Counted from the stretch's first letter, positions 37,519-47,441 are shown. The stretch: 62,917 bases of DNA from an uncultured Bacteroidia bacterium (GCA_903927965.1 CAIYPA010000305.1:1-62917), one strand, 5' to 3'. Numbers and translations: made by a program. Notes: generated by a model from the sequence alone, not told the origin.

Positions 37519-39633
37519 ATGAAACGAAAAATAAGTTTGTCATTTCTGCTTTGTGTCTTCGTGTTTTGCTACGTATTTTCACAGGATCGGCCATTGGCCC
37601 TGAAAAGCTGGCATGACAATAAATTCTCGATGTTTATCCACTTTGGGGTATATTCCGAACTTGGGGGAGTCTGGAACGGTCAACCTGTCAAAAATGGTTA
37701 TAGTGAACAAATACAGGCACATGCAGGAATCTATTCGGATGTTTATGAAGAGGTGCCGTCCCGTTTCAACCCCACCAAATGGAATGCCGATTCGATTGCT
37801 ACCCTGGCCAAAAATGCAGGAATGCGCTCAATCGTGATTACCTCAAAACACCACGATGGATTTTGTATGTACAAAACTGCAACAACCCGTTTTAACATAG
37901 TTGATGCCACCCCGTTTAAGCGTGATGTAATCAAAGAGTTGTCTGAGGCCTGCAAAAAGGCTGGACTTAACTTTGGCCTTTATTACTCGCTGATTGATTA
38001 TAGGTTACATCCCTGGACAACCCACAATGCCAATCCGATTACAGCCGACCACCATGAATACAACAAGAAACAGATCACAGAATTGTTGACCAACTACGGC
38101 CCCATCTCTGAAATGTGGTTCGATATGGGTTCGCTCACCTCAAAGCAGAGCCATGAAGTTTATGACCTTGTACACAAGCTGCAGCCAAATTGCATGGTTA
38201 GTGGTCGCCTGGGAAACAATGCTTATGACTTTTGTGTGATGGGCGACAATGAATATCCTGATTATAAGATAGATGCTGCCTGGCAAACTCCTGCTTCGAT
38301 GTTCAATGAAACCTGGGGTTACCGTTCGTGGCAAAAAAGGGAAAACGCACCTGCCAAGATGGACGAAAAGTTGCTCAGTTTGTTAAAAGTGGTCAGTCGT
38401 GGCGGAAATTATTTACTAAATATTGGTCCCAAAGGGGATGGGACAGTAGTTCCCTATGAAACAGAGGTATTAAAAGGAATGGGGCAATGGCTTCACAAAC
38501 ATGGGGAAGCCATTTACGGCACAAACGGCAACCCGTTTCCGGAATCCTTCTCCTGGGGAGAGGTGACGACCAAAGATAACCATCTTTACCTGATCCTGTC
38601 CGGTAAACCAACCAATACGATCGTTTTGCCGGGAATTTCTGGGAAACTGAAAAAAGTGGTCTTGATGGATGATCAAAAATCTGTTTTCAAAACAAAGACT
38701 GAAAAAGGCAACCTTGTCGTCCCCGTTTCGGAAGGGATGTTTCAAAGCCATAATATTCAGGTAATTGCAATTGACTTTGATGAAAGGTATCTGCTTCAAC
38801 CGGAACAGTTGCTCACTGGCAAAACGGTTACCCTAGATTTTCAGGATGCAATCAAACATTACAGTTACTCGTGCACCGATTATTACACAAACCACAGAAG
38901 TGTGGTGAAGGAGTCCTGGAATTTCAGCAGGAACCAGAAGAATGCTTTTCCTGTTATGTTTTATTCCGATGAAGAAAAAGGCAAAGAAATTGAAATCCAA
39001 TGGAATAGGAAATCAGAAGTTGTTAAGCTTGACGGGGGTGAAAAAGTTGTACTTAATGAAAAACCGGGGAAAAGCACATGGGGCAACCGATATTCTTTTA
39101 CTCCTTATCAATCTGATTTTGAAGGTTCACCTGGACCTATCGTCTCAATATTGGATCCCAATTCGGGTTGGGGAAGAAACAAGGAAAGAAAGTGGAACCT
39201 GATTACCGGATGGGAAAATGGGGTTGTCGTTTCAAAAGATTCCAAACCTATGGAATCATTGTTTATCCTGCAAGAGATCAACGCTGATCAGGATCAAAAC
39301 CAACTCATCGAATTGCAAAGCGGTAGTGGTGTGATGGTTTGGCTGAACGGCGAAAATCTTGTGAAGCACAACAATCCAAAGGCCAGCAATTTGAACAAGG
39401 AGATTGTGCTTTTGCCTTTAAAGCTTGGGAAAAACCAGTTGCTGATCAAGTTTTATAACCGGTCCGATTATCAATTAAGTTATGGCATCAACAATTCGAT
39501 TCCACAAGCCATTTATCGGCAAAAACTGTCGCCCCGGGACTTTACCGGGATAAACAACTGTGAATTGAAGTTGTACAAACCGGAAAGCGAACATCAGCCG
39601 ATCAGGATGAACAATGTAAGGATTGTTCTTTAA
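37519..39633 (+). CDS. alpha-L-fucosidase (GH29), long multidomain form
   Basis: 704 residues with a signal peptide (LSFLLCVFVFCYVFSQ). GH29 motifs are WHDNKFSMFIHFGVYS, IVITSKHHDGFCMY and the nucleophile Asp202 in ISEMWFDMG. The barrel and its beta domain end near residue 430. A further ~270 residues are beta-rich, including VMVWLNGENLVKH and KLGKNQLLIKFYNRS, like a galactose-binding/NPCBM-type module. It is exported. It differs clearly from the other GH29 in the window, so the two may act on different fucosyl linkages. It is transcribed away from fucU. Confidence 0.92.
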   Translation: MKRKISLSFLLCVFVFCYVFSQDRPLALKSWHDNKFSMFIHFGVYSELGGVWNGQPVKNGYSEQIQAHAGIYSDVYEEVPSRFNPTKWNADSIATLAKNAGMRSIVITSKHHDGFCMYKTATTRFNIVDATPFKRDVIKELSEACKKAGLNFGLYYSLIDYRLHPWTTHNANPITADHHEYNKKQITELLTNYGPISEMWFDMGSLTSKQSHEVYDLVHKLQPNCMVSGRLGNNAYDFCVMGDNEYPDYKIDAAWQTPASMFNETWGYRSWQKRENAPAKMDEKLLSLLKVVSRGGNYLLNIGPKGDGTVVPYETEVLKGMGQWLHKHGEAIYGTNGNPFPESFSWGEVTTKDNHLYLILSGKPTNTIVLPGISGKLKKVVLMDDQKSVFKTKTEKGNLVVPVSEGMFQSHNIQVIAIDFDERYLLQPEQLLTGKTVTLDFQDAIKHYSYSCTDYYTNHRSVVKESWNFSRNQKNAFPVMFYSDEEKGKEIEIQWNRKSEVVKLDGGEKVVLNEKPGKSTWGNRYSFTPYQSDFEGSPGPIVSILDPNSGWGRNKERKWNLITGWENGVVVSKDSKPMESLFILQEINADQDQNQLIELQSGSGVMVWLNGENLVKHNNPKASNLNKEIVLLPLKLGKNQLLIKFYNRSDYQLSYGINNSIPQAIYRQKLSPRDFTGINNCELKLYKPESEHQPIRMNNVRIVL

Positions 39634-39674
39634 GATCATAAAGTATTCATATATAGGTTATTACTAAATTAAGA

Positions 39675-39712
39675 AGAAATCCATTTTTCCCAAAATGGGA
39701 AGTTGGATTTCT
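39675..39712. repeat. hairpin downstream of the GH29 gene
   Basis: AGAAATCCA (39675-39683) pairs with TGGATTTCT (39704-39712), with an inner stem TTCCC/GGGAA around AAAAT. It is 41 nt past the stop codon and may end transcription, although no T-run follows. Confidence 0.55.
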
Positions 39713-39756
39713 ACTAACATGCTGAATAATAACAAATAAATAAAAATCCCCCTTGG

Positions 39757-39777
39757 TCCCCCTTTTTCTAAGGGGGA
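39757..39777. repeat. C-rich/G-rich hairpin in the 39634-39965 gap
   Basis: TCCCCCTT (39757-39764) and AAGGGGGA (39770-39777) form a perfect 8-bp stem. The surrounding CCTTGGTCCCCC sequence resembles a dispersed intergenic repeat. The rest of the 332-bp gap shows no gene; a partial -7 element TAATTTCG lies near 39910. Confidence 0.5.
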
Positions 39778-39965
39778 GAACCTCCATAGTTTGATCAGGT
39801 GCTTTATACAACGAGAATCTTACTTTTCCGGTCTCCCTTCTCCATTTATTTCAGTACGAGACACAAAACTTTTCTCATAAAATTAATACTTATTTGATTT
39901 AAATAATCGTAATTTCGTAGTTGCGAATTGCAAAAAGGTTTTCTGTTTGAGAAATAACTAGGATC

Positions 39966-40766
39966 ATGAAAAAAACATTGTTGACCTCTGTTTTAATGAC
40001 GATCGTTCTAACAACCTTCGCTCAATTACCCCTAACCTTTGGCTTTGGTTTAAAAGGGGGGATAAACGCAAGTGTCATAACTAACAGTGATATGTCCACT
40101 GGAAGTATAATCCTCAAGAATGATCCGAAAACTGGCTTTCAGTTTGGTGCTTTTGCACATTTAGGCATTAAAAAGTTCTACTTGCAGCCCGAATTGTTTT
40201 TTGTGAAAAAAAATGGCTCAGTTCAGTTTGCTTATTCAGGTTCAAACTATTACCAGAATCTGACTATCAATTCGGTTCAGATTCCGGTTTTGTTGGGTAT
40301 GAAAGTTTTCAATTTTAACGTAGCTTCATTACGTGTTTTTACCGGGCCGGCAATTTCAATTGCGATGAGCAATAGTTATGTCTCAACAGCTAAAAGTAAT
40401 ATTGTCTCAACAGCCATAAACAATAATAATGTACCAACATTAAATACCGTAACTTCCAATCAACAATATCCCATGTTTATTGGTTTGATAAGAGATGGTG
40501 TTGTGCAAACAACAATTAGTGAAACTCAAACTAATGGTAATTTGCCAGCTGCTATTATTGTACCTACCGATGATCCATTTTCCATTAAAAACAACATCTG
40601 GGATTGGCATTTGGGACTCGGTATTGACATTGGTCCATTGACCATTGATGTCAGAAAGGAGTGGGGCATAACCAACGTTTCTGATGGGACAATTACGAGT
40701 TCAAATGTTGGATTCTCTTATAAAGCAAATTACCTGACCTTTTGTATAGGGTTTAAATTCAACTAG
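39966..40766 (+). CDS. PorT-like outer-membrane beta-barrel protein
   Basis: 266 residues with a signal peptide ending TTFAQ. The mature part shows FGFGLKGGINAS, FQFGAFAHLGIKKFYLQPELFF, VQIPVLLGMKVF and a C-terminal strand YLTFCIGFKFN. This is the small outer-membrane beta-barrel family (PF13568-like, PorT group). A long Ser/Thr/Asn-rich loop (about 138-185) would face outside. The function is unknown. It is a single gene flanked by repeats, convergent with the GHL6-type gene downstream. Confidence 0.85.
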   Translation: MKKTLLTSVLMTIVLTTFAQLPLTFGFGLKGGINASVITNSDMSTGSIILKNDPKTGFQFGAFAHLGIKKFYLQPELFFVKKNGSVQFAYSGSNYYQNLTINSVQIPVLLGMKVFNFNVASLRVFTGPAISIAMSNSYVSTAKSNIVSTAINNNNVPTLNTVTSNQQYPMFIGLIRDGVVQTTISETQTNGNLPAAIIVPTDDPFSIKNNIWDWHLGLGIDIGPLTIDVRKEWGITNVSDGTITSSNVGFSYKANYLTFCIGFKFN

Positions 40767-40799
40767 TTTTAAGTTCACCTAGCCCCATGCCCCCTGCCC

Positions 40800-42959
40800 T
40801 TATCCTAGGTCCAATGCTACTATTTCATGATCCGAAACCTGTGGTACATCCAGAACTACTTTTCCATTGCTGACTTCATATTTTGGGTTTTGCCCCTTAA
40901 CGAGCAATTTAACACCTTTAATTTTGGTTCCTTCAGGGATTTGAATGGAAACCTTTAAATCGACAGGGATCAGCTCGCGGAATGGCCCCTTCATCATCAT
41001 TGGGTTGGTGAGGTTCACAAGATGCACTGCTATAGAGCTTTGCTGACGCCAGACTGTAATGTCGATCACGCCAGGCCCTTCAACTGTAACATCCTGATTT
41101 TCATTAAGTGCCCATAAAATCGTGTTGCGCAACAACTTGCCATGATCGACAGACATGATCTGCCAGAAGGTCCTGTCAATATCTCCAGGAAAATAAGCAA
41201 CACGCCCTTTACCAATTTCACGAAGGTAAAGACCGCAAATATTGGTATCAGGGACTCTTGGATAGACATCTTCCATTGGCAGGTCGGGATACGAAGGAAT
41301 CAGAGTAACCGGCTCAGGGAATTGTGTTTTTGGCAGCACCTTAACCTGATAAATTGTATTGATGATCCGGTAGGCATCTTCAAGTCCCTGTAATACAGGA
41401 TGAAAATGGTTAGTAACAGGATCATTTTTCAACCTTAGATAGCTGTTTTGCATGGGTCCTTCAACTTTCTGGTCATAGGAAATGCCAAACAAATCGTTCA
41501 AGCCAAAATCTTTGCGTTGTTTTCCATTTTCATCGTAAAGTGATGTTTCATAAGTTGCTACAATGCTTCCTCCACTTTTTGCAAAATCACGGAGCTGGTC
41601 ACATTGTTGGTCAGAAAGTGTGGAAATATTGGAAAGGACCAGTAGTTTAAAGGATTTCAAATGTCCGGCATCAAGCAAGCTCGAATTGACCATCTCAAAA
41701 GGAATACGGTTTTCAATCAGCGCATGGTACATCCCCAATGAATGGTCGCCACTTTTTTGCTGCCAACCTTTGTTCCCATAGTTTGGATCCTTTTCCGAAA
41801 AAACCAAACCCACCCTGGCCAATGGGGCAATGTTCCTCAAATAGCTTTCGTTTTTGTAAAATACTTCATAAATTTTGGCGACTGTTTCAAGCCACCTTTT
41901 ATCGTACAGGACACCCGAGAATTTGGTGAACCAGGGCCTCATTCCATTTGCCACACATTCTGCAACCCAAACCCTGATTTCAGCTTCGCTCTGCACAGAA
42001 TCCTTCCAACGGTAGGGTTCTTCAACGCCAACACTGAAAATCCCTCCCAATGGTTTCATTCCGATAGATGCCCTCAGCTCTTTGGCCACTTTGCCATTCG
42101 ACCAGGGTGGGATCACACCGCTCCTTGCCTGGTGATCGGTAAAAACAATATCAGAAAGTTTTCCTGTAATCACCTTGTCGGGAAAACCATTCGGGATAAA
42201 ACGTGATGTGGATTTTTGCTTCCGGATCACCCCATCCCACAAAACCCATAATTCCTTAAGCCTGAATGTATTCCATTCATTCCATTTCTGTAGGACAGGA
42301 TCGAACTTGTCGGAGCTGCGGGGTAGTTCGAGTCCTGAGAAATCTTTGAAGTTTTGTTTGCAGTTTTCGCAATAACAAACCCCATGTCCAGCCCAACGAT
42401 TCGAAAAGATGCCATCCGGCTCGTACCGCTCCATAATCTCCTGATGGACAAGGGTCATAAACTCAAAATTGTAAGGACCCAAGGCACAGGTGACCCATAA
42501 ATCGGGATTTGCCCAATGACGCCGTTTTTCACCGTTTGCGGTTACTGCGATCCAGTCGGGGTGGGCATCGTAAACATTCTGCCTGACGGCATGTGGATCG
42601 GTGCGTGCCATTACCGACATGTCCATTTTCCGGCAACCTTTCACAAGATATCCAAATGGGTCAGAACTCCCCAACCAATCACTGCGGTGGTGCAATGGAA
42701 CATCAGTGGGATAATAGGCCACAATTCCGCCGGCACTCAGGCAGGCAGCATCGGCATGTATCCGTTTAAAATAACTTAACCAGAAATCGGGATCGAACTT
42801 GCCTGGATCGTTCTCAACCAGTGTAAGTTGCGCCCAACGCATAGGACGGTTGTACCAGGTTTCGTAATTTGGAACCAATGAGTTGGCAATTGAAGAAGTA
42901 CCTGCTAAAGTGAGGGTGCTGCCGATACCGATGGTTTTGATAAAATTTCGTCTTTTCAT
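40800..42959 (-). CDS. Tat-exported glycoside-hydrolase-like protein (GHL6 plus GH42 middle domain)
   Basis: 719 residues starting with a twin-arginine signal ([18 protein letters not shown]). The N-terminal barrel (about 35-330) has [20 protein letters not shown] and [15 protein letters not shown], followed by a CYCENC cysteine cluster (about 198-203), typical of hypothetical glycoside hydrolase 6 (PF14871). A GH42-type beta-galactosidase trimerisation domain follows ([37 protein letters not shown]). Family GH151 alpha-fucosidases have similar architecture, which would fit the neighbouring fucose genes, but this is inference. Its ATG overlaps the enolase-type stop by 4 bp, so the two are translationally coupled. 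A paralogue is at 44863-47214. Confidence 0.8.
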   Translation of the reverse strand: MKRRNFIKTIGIGSTLTLAGTSSIANSLVPNYETWYNRPMRWAQLTLVENDPGKFDPDFWLSYFKRIHADAACLSAGGIVAYYPTDVPLHHRSDWLGSSDPFGYLVKGCRKMDMSVMARTDPHAVRQNVYDAHPDWIAVTANGEKRRHWANPDLWVTCALGPYNFEFMTLVHQEIMERYEPDGIFSNRWAGHGVCYCENCKQNFKDFSGLELPRSSDKFDPVLQKWNEWNTFRLKELWVLWDGVIRKQKSTSRFIPNGFPDKVITGKLSDIVFTDHQARSGVIPPWSNGKVAKELRASIGMKPLGGIFSVGVEEPYRWKDSVQSEAEIRVWVAECVANGMRPWFTKFSGVLYDKRWLETVAKIYEVFYKNESYLRNIAPLARVGLVFSEKDPNYGNKGWQQKSGDHSLGMYHALIENRIPFEMVNSSLLDAGHLKSFKLLVLSNISTLSDQQCDQLRDFAKSGGSIVATYETSLYDENGKQRKDFGLNDLFGISYDQKVEGPMQNSYLRLKNDPVTNHFHPVLQGLEDAYRIINTIYQVKVLPKTQFPEPVTLIPSYPDLPMEDVYPRVPDTNICGLYLREIGKGRVAYFPGDIDRTFWQIMSVDHGKLLRNTILWALNENQDVTVEGPGVIDITVWRQQSSIAVHLVNLTNPMMMKGPFRELIPVDLKVSIQIPEGTKIKGVKLLVKGQNPKYEVSNGKVVLDVPQVSDHEIVALDLG

Positions 42960-44245
42960 CCTTTTACAATCTGGTGCTTTTTAATAAAATCAACGTCGAT
43001 CTCCACTCCCGAACCAGGGCCAGTAGGAACTTTGATCATTCCGTCTTCAACTTTCATAGGCGAGGTGCTGCAATTGTAAACGACATCTGTTTTCAATCCT
43101 TTGAATTCGTGGTAGGGCAAAGCATTTGGCAGGGCCGAAACAAAATGGATCATATACAAAAACCCAAGTCCGCCACCAGTCATATGCGGGGTACATTTCT
43201 TGCCAAAAGCAGCCGCCATTTTTGCCACCTTCATTGATCTGATCATCCCACCAAAATAATACAAATCGGGTTGGACGATCTGAAGTCCATCATTGGCGAT
43301 CAGCCAACGGAAACCATGAAGACTGTATTCCTGTTCGCCACCTGCAACCGGAATCTTCAAGGCATCCGCAACCTGTTTGGTCTCTTCATACCAATCGAAG
43401 GAGACAGGTTCTTCAAAAAAATCAAATTTATAGGTTTCCAAAAGTCTGCCAACACGGATCGCCTCATCCACAGAGTAAAAGCCATTTGAATCGGCATAAA
43501 GTACCATCTTGTCACCGAAGGTCTTGCGAACCAAAGGGATGATTTCCTCGGTCCGTCCTTTAGGACCAACTGCATGAAGGTCCTCTGTCCCAAACATCAA
43601 ACCGCCGACTTTGATCTTTAATGCCTTTGCATTGTACTCGGCTACATCCCTGTTGATCAGTTCCATTGATTCCTTAACAGATTTTTCCCGGTATTCAGTC
43701 GCCTGATAGACAGCTATTTTTGGATTATGGATCGTTCCGATCAATTCCCCGATCGACTTTTTGGCAATATGTCCCATCATATCCAGGATGGCAAATTCGA
43801 TCGTTGCCAATGGGACGCCCAAAGCCATTCCGTTCAACCGGAAATTGAGCTTATAAACAAAGACCCTTTCGAGGATCAGGTCTAGATCACGAGCATCTTT
43901 GTTGATGAAAAAAGGTCTGAGTAAGTTTGTGAAGATCGGGTACTGCGACCGAAGTTGCCCGCTGTGGCCAACAGAAATCCCTTCTGCACCATCCTTGGAC
44001 CTGACCTGGCATAGAAAACTATCTTTAAAACGCAACAATTCAAGTGTTTCGATAATTACCGGATTTGGGAAAAACTCTTTTTTGAAAACCGGTTGTTGCA
44101 GGATTTCATCAAGTTGGACATAATTGGCATTGAGGACTCCCGCATTGCTACCGGAAGACTCAGAACCAATGGAGTTGAAAGGTAATGTGGCAGCAAGTCC
44201 GCCTGTTAAGGCAGTTCCAAGAAATTGACGTCGATTGGATTTCAT
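42956..44245 (-). CDS. exported enolase-superfamily protein (mandelate racemase/MLE type)
   Basis: 429 residues with a twin-arginine signal ([18 protein letters not shown]). Enolase-superfamily residues are intact: KxK in [10 protein letters not shown] (about 210), metal ligands in [12 protein letters not shown] and AGGEQE, and a histidine in [10 protein letters not shown] (about 353). Such proteins are acid-sugar dehydratases or epimerases; L-fuconate dehydratase would suit the neighbourhood. Export of this enzyme class is unusual, since most are cytosolic. The gene overlaps the following GHL6-type gene by 4 bp. Confidence 0.85.
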   Translation of the reverse strand: MKSNRRQFLGTALTGGLAATLPFNSIGSESSGSNAGVLNANYVQLDEILQQPVFKKEFFPNPVIIETLELLRFKDSFLCQVRSKDGAEGISVGHSGQLRSQYPIFTNLLRPFFINKDARDLDLILERVFVYKLNFRLNGMALGVPLATIEFAILDMMGHIAKKSIGELIGTIHNPKIAVYQATEYREKSVKESMELINRDVAEYNAKALKIKVGGLMFGTEDLHAVGPKGRTEEIIPLVRKTFGDKMVLYADSNGFYSVDEAIRVGRLLETYKFDFFEEPVSFDWYEETKQVADALKIPVAGGEQEYSLHGFRWLIANDGLQIVQPDLYYFGGMIRSMKVAKMAAAFGKKCTPHMTGGGLGFLYMIHFVSALPNALPYHEFKGLKTDVVYNCSTSPMKVEDGMIKVPTGPGSGVEIDVDFIKKHQIVKG

Positions 44246-44315
44246 GACCGTTAAAATTAGTTTGGAAACAAAGGTAGGATTTAACTTGGAAGGGAATTGG
44301 GGAAACAGAAAAAAA

Positions 44316-44440
44316 GCGGCTGGCAGTTGGCTTCTGGCGGCTGGCAGTTCGTGACAGGGGGAAAATTGCGGCTGGCGGTCGGCTTCTGGCTGTTGGCAGT
44401 TCGTGCAGGGAAAAATGCGGCTGGCTGTTCGTGCTAGGAG
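44316..44440. repeat. tandem ~50-bp GGCTGGC-type repeat array
   Basis: Three imperfect head-to-tail units start with GCGGCTGGC at 44316, 44368 and 44417 (the third is truncated). Units share CTTCTGGC and TTGGCAGTTCGTG blocks and end in an A-rich step. Related sequence recurs inverted at 44801-44866 and directly at 58641-58706. The array is non-coding, in the 617-bp gap 44246-44862. Confidence 0.72.
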
Positions 44441-44590
44441 GATGAATGGATTTCCAAAATTAGCCCCGGAATCGGATATTAAAAAAAATAGCCGATGTTC
44501 TTTGTTTGGCTGTGGCTTTGCGGCGCAGAATAGATTTGATCTTTGGGGGAAATCCTGATTGCGTCGCTTTGGTGTGCTTGTTACCTTTTT

Positions 44591-44668
44591 TACTAAGGTT
44601 AGGGAAATAGGAAAATAAGGTTTTAAAGCGATTTTAAACCTTATTTCTCCGTTGTTTCAACCTTAGTA
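44591..44668. repeat. nested palindrome (cruciform-like element)
   Basis: Outer arms TACTAAGGTT (44591-44600) and AACCTTAGTA (44659-44668) are perfect. Inside, AAATAAGGTTT (44613-44623) pairs with AAACCTTATTT (44636-44646). The AAGGTT core therefore appears four times in alternating orientation. It is non-coding and lies between two minus-strand genes, so it may be a terminator or a small mobile remnant. Confidence 0.65.
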
Positions 44669-44800
44669 GAATGGGGTCATCGTACGAAAATAACCTTATT
44701 GACCTTATTTTCACATCTTTAATTTTAATCTCGCGTATATTAAAAATTTAGAACCTTGATCAAAACTGACGAATAACAGGCGGTCGTAAGAAGTCAATTC

Positions 44801-44866
44801 AAGCTAGGAGTAGCCAGCTGCTAATTGCTAGTCACCAGGCGCCAAATGCCAGTCGCCAGCCCCTAC
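44801..44866. repeat. inverted-orientation GGCTGGC-family repeat
   Basis: The stretch AGCTAGGAGTAGCCAGCTGC followed by CACCAGGCGCC and GTCGCCAGCCCC is the complementary orientation of the GGCTGGC repeat family at 44316-44440. It abuts the stop codon of the GHL6-type gene on the minus strand. Confidence 0.5.
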
Positions 44867-47214
44867 CCGATCACCACCACCTCATGATCCAATACGAAAC
44901 CAATTTCAAAACTGCACCACCCATTATTTAAAGTTGATTTTATAACCTGCATAGATACAAGTAGTTGCAAATTTTTGAAATTGACGTTTTCCGGCAACTT
45001 TACACTGACTTTCAAAGGTCCTACCGGTATAAGTTCGTCAACAGGTTGCCGCCAGGTGCCGGCACTTGTCAGGTTCACAATATGCAAAACCAATCGGTTG
45101 GCTTGTTTGTACAAATGGCAATCCAACAACCCTTTACCTTCAACCTTGAGCGGGATATTATTCTCTTTGGCAACCCATCTGACTATATTTTCAATAAGAT
45201 CCCCATGGTCAGGAAGGTTGTACCTGCCAAATTGCCGGTCGAGGTCGGCTGGCATAAAAGCAACACGGCCACCTCCGGGCAATATGTTTAAAATCAGTCC
45301 CGGAATATCTGTTTTTGGTGTTCGCATCCACGACTTTTCAGGCGGATACATTGGGAAAGAAGGGATAAAAGTTGCCACGACTTCAGTTCCCGGATCGGTC
45401 TTTATGGCTTCCAATGTCCCACCAAACGAAAGGATATCAGTCTCTTCAAAACCTTTAAGAACAACGTGGCGTGCTCCGGTAACCTGAGGTTCCGTTCCAT
45501 TTTTTGGACCATCAACTTGTCCGCGCAACTCGGGCGAAAGACGAAGGTAAGTATGTGAAGTATCACCCGCATTCTTAACGCGGATCTCCTCTGTGATGAT
45601 TTTATCTGGTTCAATCACATGTGCTCCAAACAGATCGCCCAAAGCATAATCTTTTCGCTGATCCCCCAATTCGTTAAAAAGACTGGTTTCTCCAGTGGCT
45701 ATCAGGCAACCTCCATTTTTCACAAATTGCTTTACACTTGAAACCTGTTCATCGGACATTGCAGCAAGATTGGGAAGTACCAATACTGAGAACTGTTTGG
45801 TATCCCTTTCGATGTAGTCGGCATGGACCGGAAGAAATGGGATCCTTGCCCTGATTAAGGCTTGCGTCATGCCCCGCCATGGCAATTCCACCAACTGTTC
45901 GGTGGCATCATGCCCATAGAAATCAAAATTCAGTTGCGACCAGACAACACCTACCGTTGCCATAGGTATTCTATTAATCAGGTAATTTTCGTTTTCCTTA
46001 TGCCAATTGAAGATGGGTGCCGCAGTATGGTATGCCCGGCGGTCTTCGTGGTACGCCCCAATGTGGTGCCACCAGGGTTGGATCCCCCCAGCGATCCCTT
46101 CGATCATCCACAATTGTGATTCGTGCAACGGTTTGGCCGACAACCTGAAAGTTGGCCTTCCCATCTGGTACAGAGCCATACTTTCGGGGATCAGCTTTTC
46201 CCATCCCAAAAGCCCATGGATCATTTGGCCAACAATGCTGTTTTGCTGAAAACCATCGGAATCGCTGCGTGACTGACTGTCGAGCATAATGATCCCGGCA
46301 CGTTTACAGATTTCTTTGTAATCGCGGAAACTTCTCGATTGACCACTTATTGAGCCACTGTTCATTCCTGCCCAGATGCAATCCGTGCCTCCGGCAGTCC
46401 GGGTAACTTTGTTGAACAAGTCCCAAATTTCGAGGCGACGGTCGTAATTCCACCTGATCCATTTCTTGTAGGTCGGGTCGTTCCAGTTTGCTTTGGTCGG
46501 AATACTTTTGCCAGAACGCTTTAAAAACCCCGTTTTGCAATTCTCACAGTAACAAATCGAACCACGACCCAGGCCACTCCAGCTATTGTCGGTAAATCCT
46601 TCAGGGTGGTACAATTCGATGATTTCGCGTAATATATTGGGAATATGCTCGTTATAATAAGGTCCATTGATACAGGTCACGTAAAGTTCCCCGTTCCGAT
46701 AAGGTTTTCCGTAACCATCAATGGCAAACCAATCGGGATGCGCTGTATAGAATTCTTCATGGACACTGTTAGAATCCATCCTGGCAAAAACAGCCAGGCC
46801 ATCTTCATGGGCTGTTTTGCACAAATTGCCAAACAGGTCAATCCCACCCAGAAATTGCGACTGCCGGTGAAGGGGCACTTTGCTTGGATAATAGGCTACA
46901 ATTCCACCGGCATTGACGATAATTCCCTGAATATTAGTTGTTTTCCAATAGTTCCGCCACCATTGGATGTCATAATTGGCTGGGTCCTTTTCGGTAATAT
47001 TGGTTTGTCCCCAACGGGTCACCCTTCTGTACCATGGGGTGTTTTGTTCTGATGAATTATAGCCAACTTCCTCATTTGCATGGAGTCCATAAATATCGGT
47101 TGTAGCAATAGTGCCCGCTGCAACGACAGATTTCTTTAAAAAAGACCTTCGGGTTTCACTAAAATTGGATTTCATGGAATCAAGTTTATTGTTTTTCAAC
47201 TCAGGATTGCTCAT
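44863..47214 (-). CDS. Tat-exported glycoside-hydrolase-like protein (GHL6 plus GH42 middle domain), paralogue
   Basis: 783 residues; a start at 47175 would give a shorter, more typical Tat signal (SETRRSFLKKSVVAAG). The same architecture as the 40800-42959 product is seen: [34 protein letters not shown], a CYCENC cluster, then the GH42-type domain (VLVLPNLAAMSDEQ; GGCLIATGETSLFNELG). The C-terminal beta part ends in FVLDHEVVVIG, parallel to the paralogue's HEIVALDLG. The two genes probably arose by duplication and flank the exported enolase-type gene. The catalytic residues are not identified. Confidence 0.8.
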   Translation of the reverse strand: MSNPELKNNKLDSMKSNFSETRRSFLKKSVVAAGTIATTDIYGLHANEEVGYNSSEQNTPWYRRVTRWGQTNITEKDPANYDIQWWRNYWKTTNIQGIIVNAGGIVAYYPSKVPLHRQSQFLGGIDLFGNLCKTAHEDGLAVFARMDSNSVHEEFYTAHPDWFAIDGYGKPYRNGELYVTCINGPYYNEHIPNILREIIELYHPEGFTDNSWSGLGRGSICYCENCKTGFLKRSGKSIPTKANWNDPTYKKWIRWNYDRRLEIWDLFNKVTRTAGGTDCIWAGMNSGSISGQSRSFRDYKEICKRAGIIMLDSQSRSDSDGFQQNSIVGQMIHGLLGWEKLIPESMALYQMGRPTFRLSAKPLHESQLWMIEGIAGGIQPWWHHIGAYHEDRRAYHTAAPIFNWHKENENYLINRIPMATVGVVWSQLNFDFYGHDATEQLVELPWRGMTQALIRARIPFLPVHADYIERDTKQFSVLVLPNLAAMSDEQVSSVKQFVKNGGCLIATGETSLFNELGDQRKDYALGDLFGAHVIEPDKIITEEIRVKNAGDTSHTYLRLSPELRGQVDGPKNGTEPQVTGARHVVLKGFEETDILSFGGTLEAIKTDPGTEVVATFIPSFPMYPPEKSWMRTPKTDIPGLILNILPGGGRVAFMPADLDRQFGRYNLPDHGDLIENIVRWVAKENNIPLKVEGKGLLDCHLYKQANRLVLHIVNLTSAGTWRQPVDELIPVGPLKVSVKLPENVNFKNLQLLVSMQVIKSTLNNGWCSFEIGFVLDHEVVVIG

Positions 47215-47270
47215 AATTGGTCAATTGTTGGATATGGATGAAATACGATCGTGAACGATTTTTATAGCAT

Positions 47271-47278
47271 CAAATGTA
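47271..47278 (-). promoter_or_regulatory. -7 element and candidate operator of the GHL6-enolase cluster
   Basis: TACATTTG on the minus strand fits TAnnTTTG. Eleven nucleotides downstream lies the palindrome ATCGTGAACGAT (47248-47259), placed where a repressor could block initiation. No well-spaced -33 element was seen. Confidence 0.4.
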
Positions 47279-47411
47279 ATTCTTTGTATAAAGTAAAATG
47301 AATTCCAATAACAATAATCTAAGCTGCTCCAAAAGACAAATAATAATCTAACTGTAATATATTAAATATCATTATATTACAAACACACTTCAAATTATCC
47401 CAAAGAAAGCG

Positions 47412-47419
47412 TACCTTTG
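47412..47419 (+). promoter_or_regulatory. -7 element of the DEAD-box helicase gene
   Basis: TACCTTTG fits TAnnTTTG, 22 nt before the ATG at 47442. The -33 region (TTCAAA, near 47389) is weak. Confidence 0.5.
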
Positions 47420-47441
47420 CGGCGAAATTAAAAGGATCAGA

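Noticed and set aside
44316-44440. Repeat array as a possible CRISPR
   Set aside because: Units are contiguous and imperfect, there are no unique spacers between fixed repeats, and no cas genes are present.
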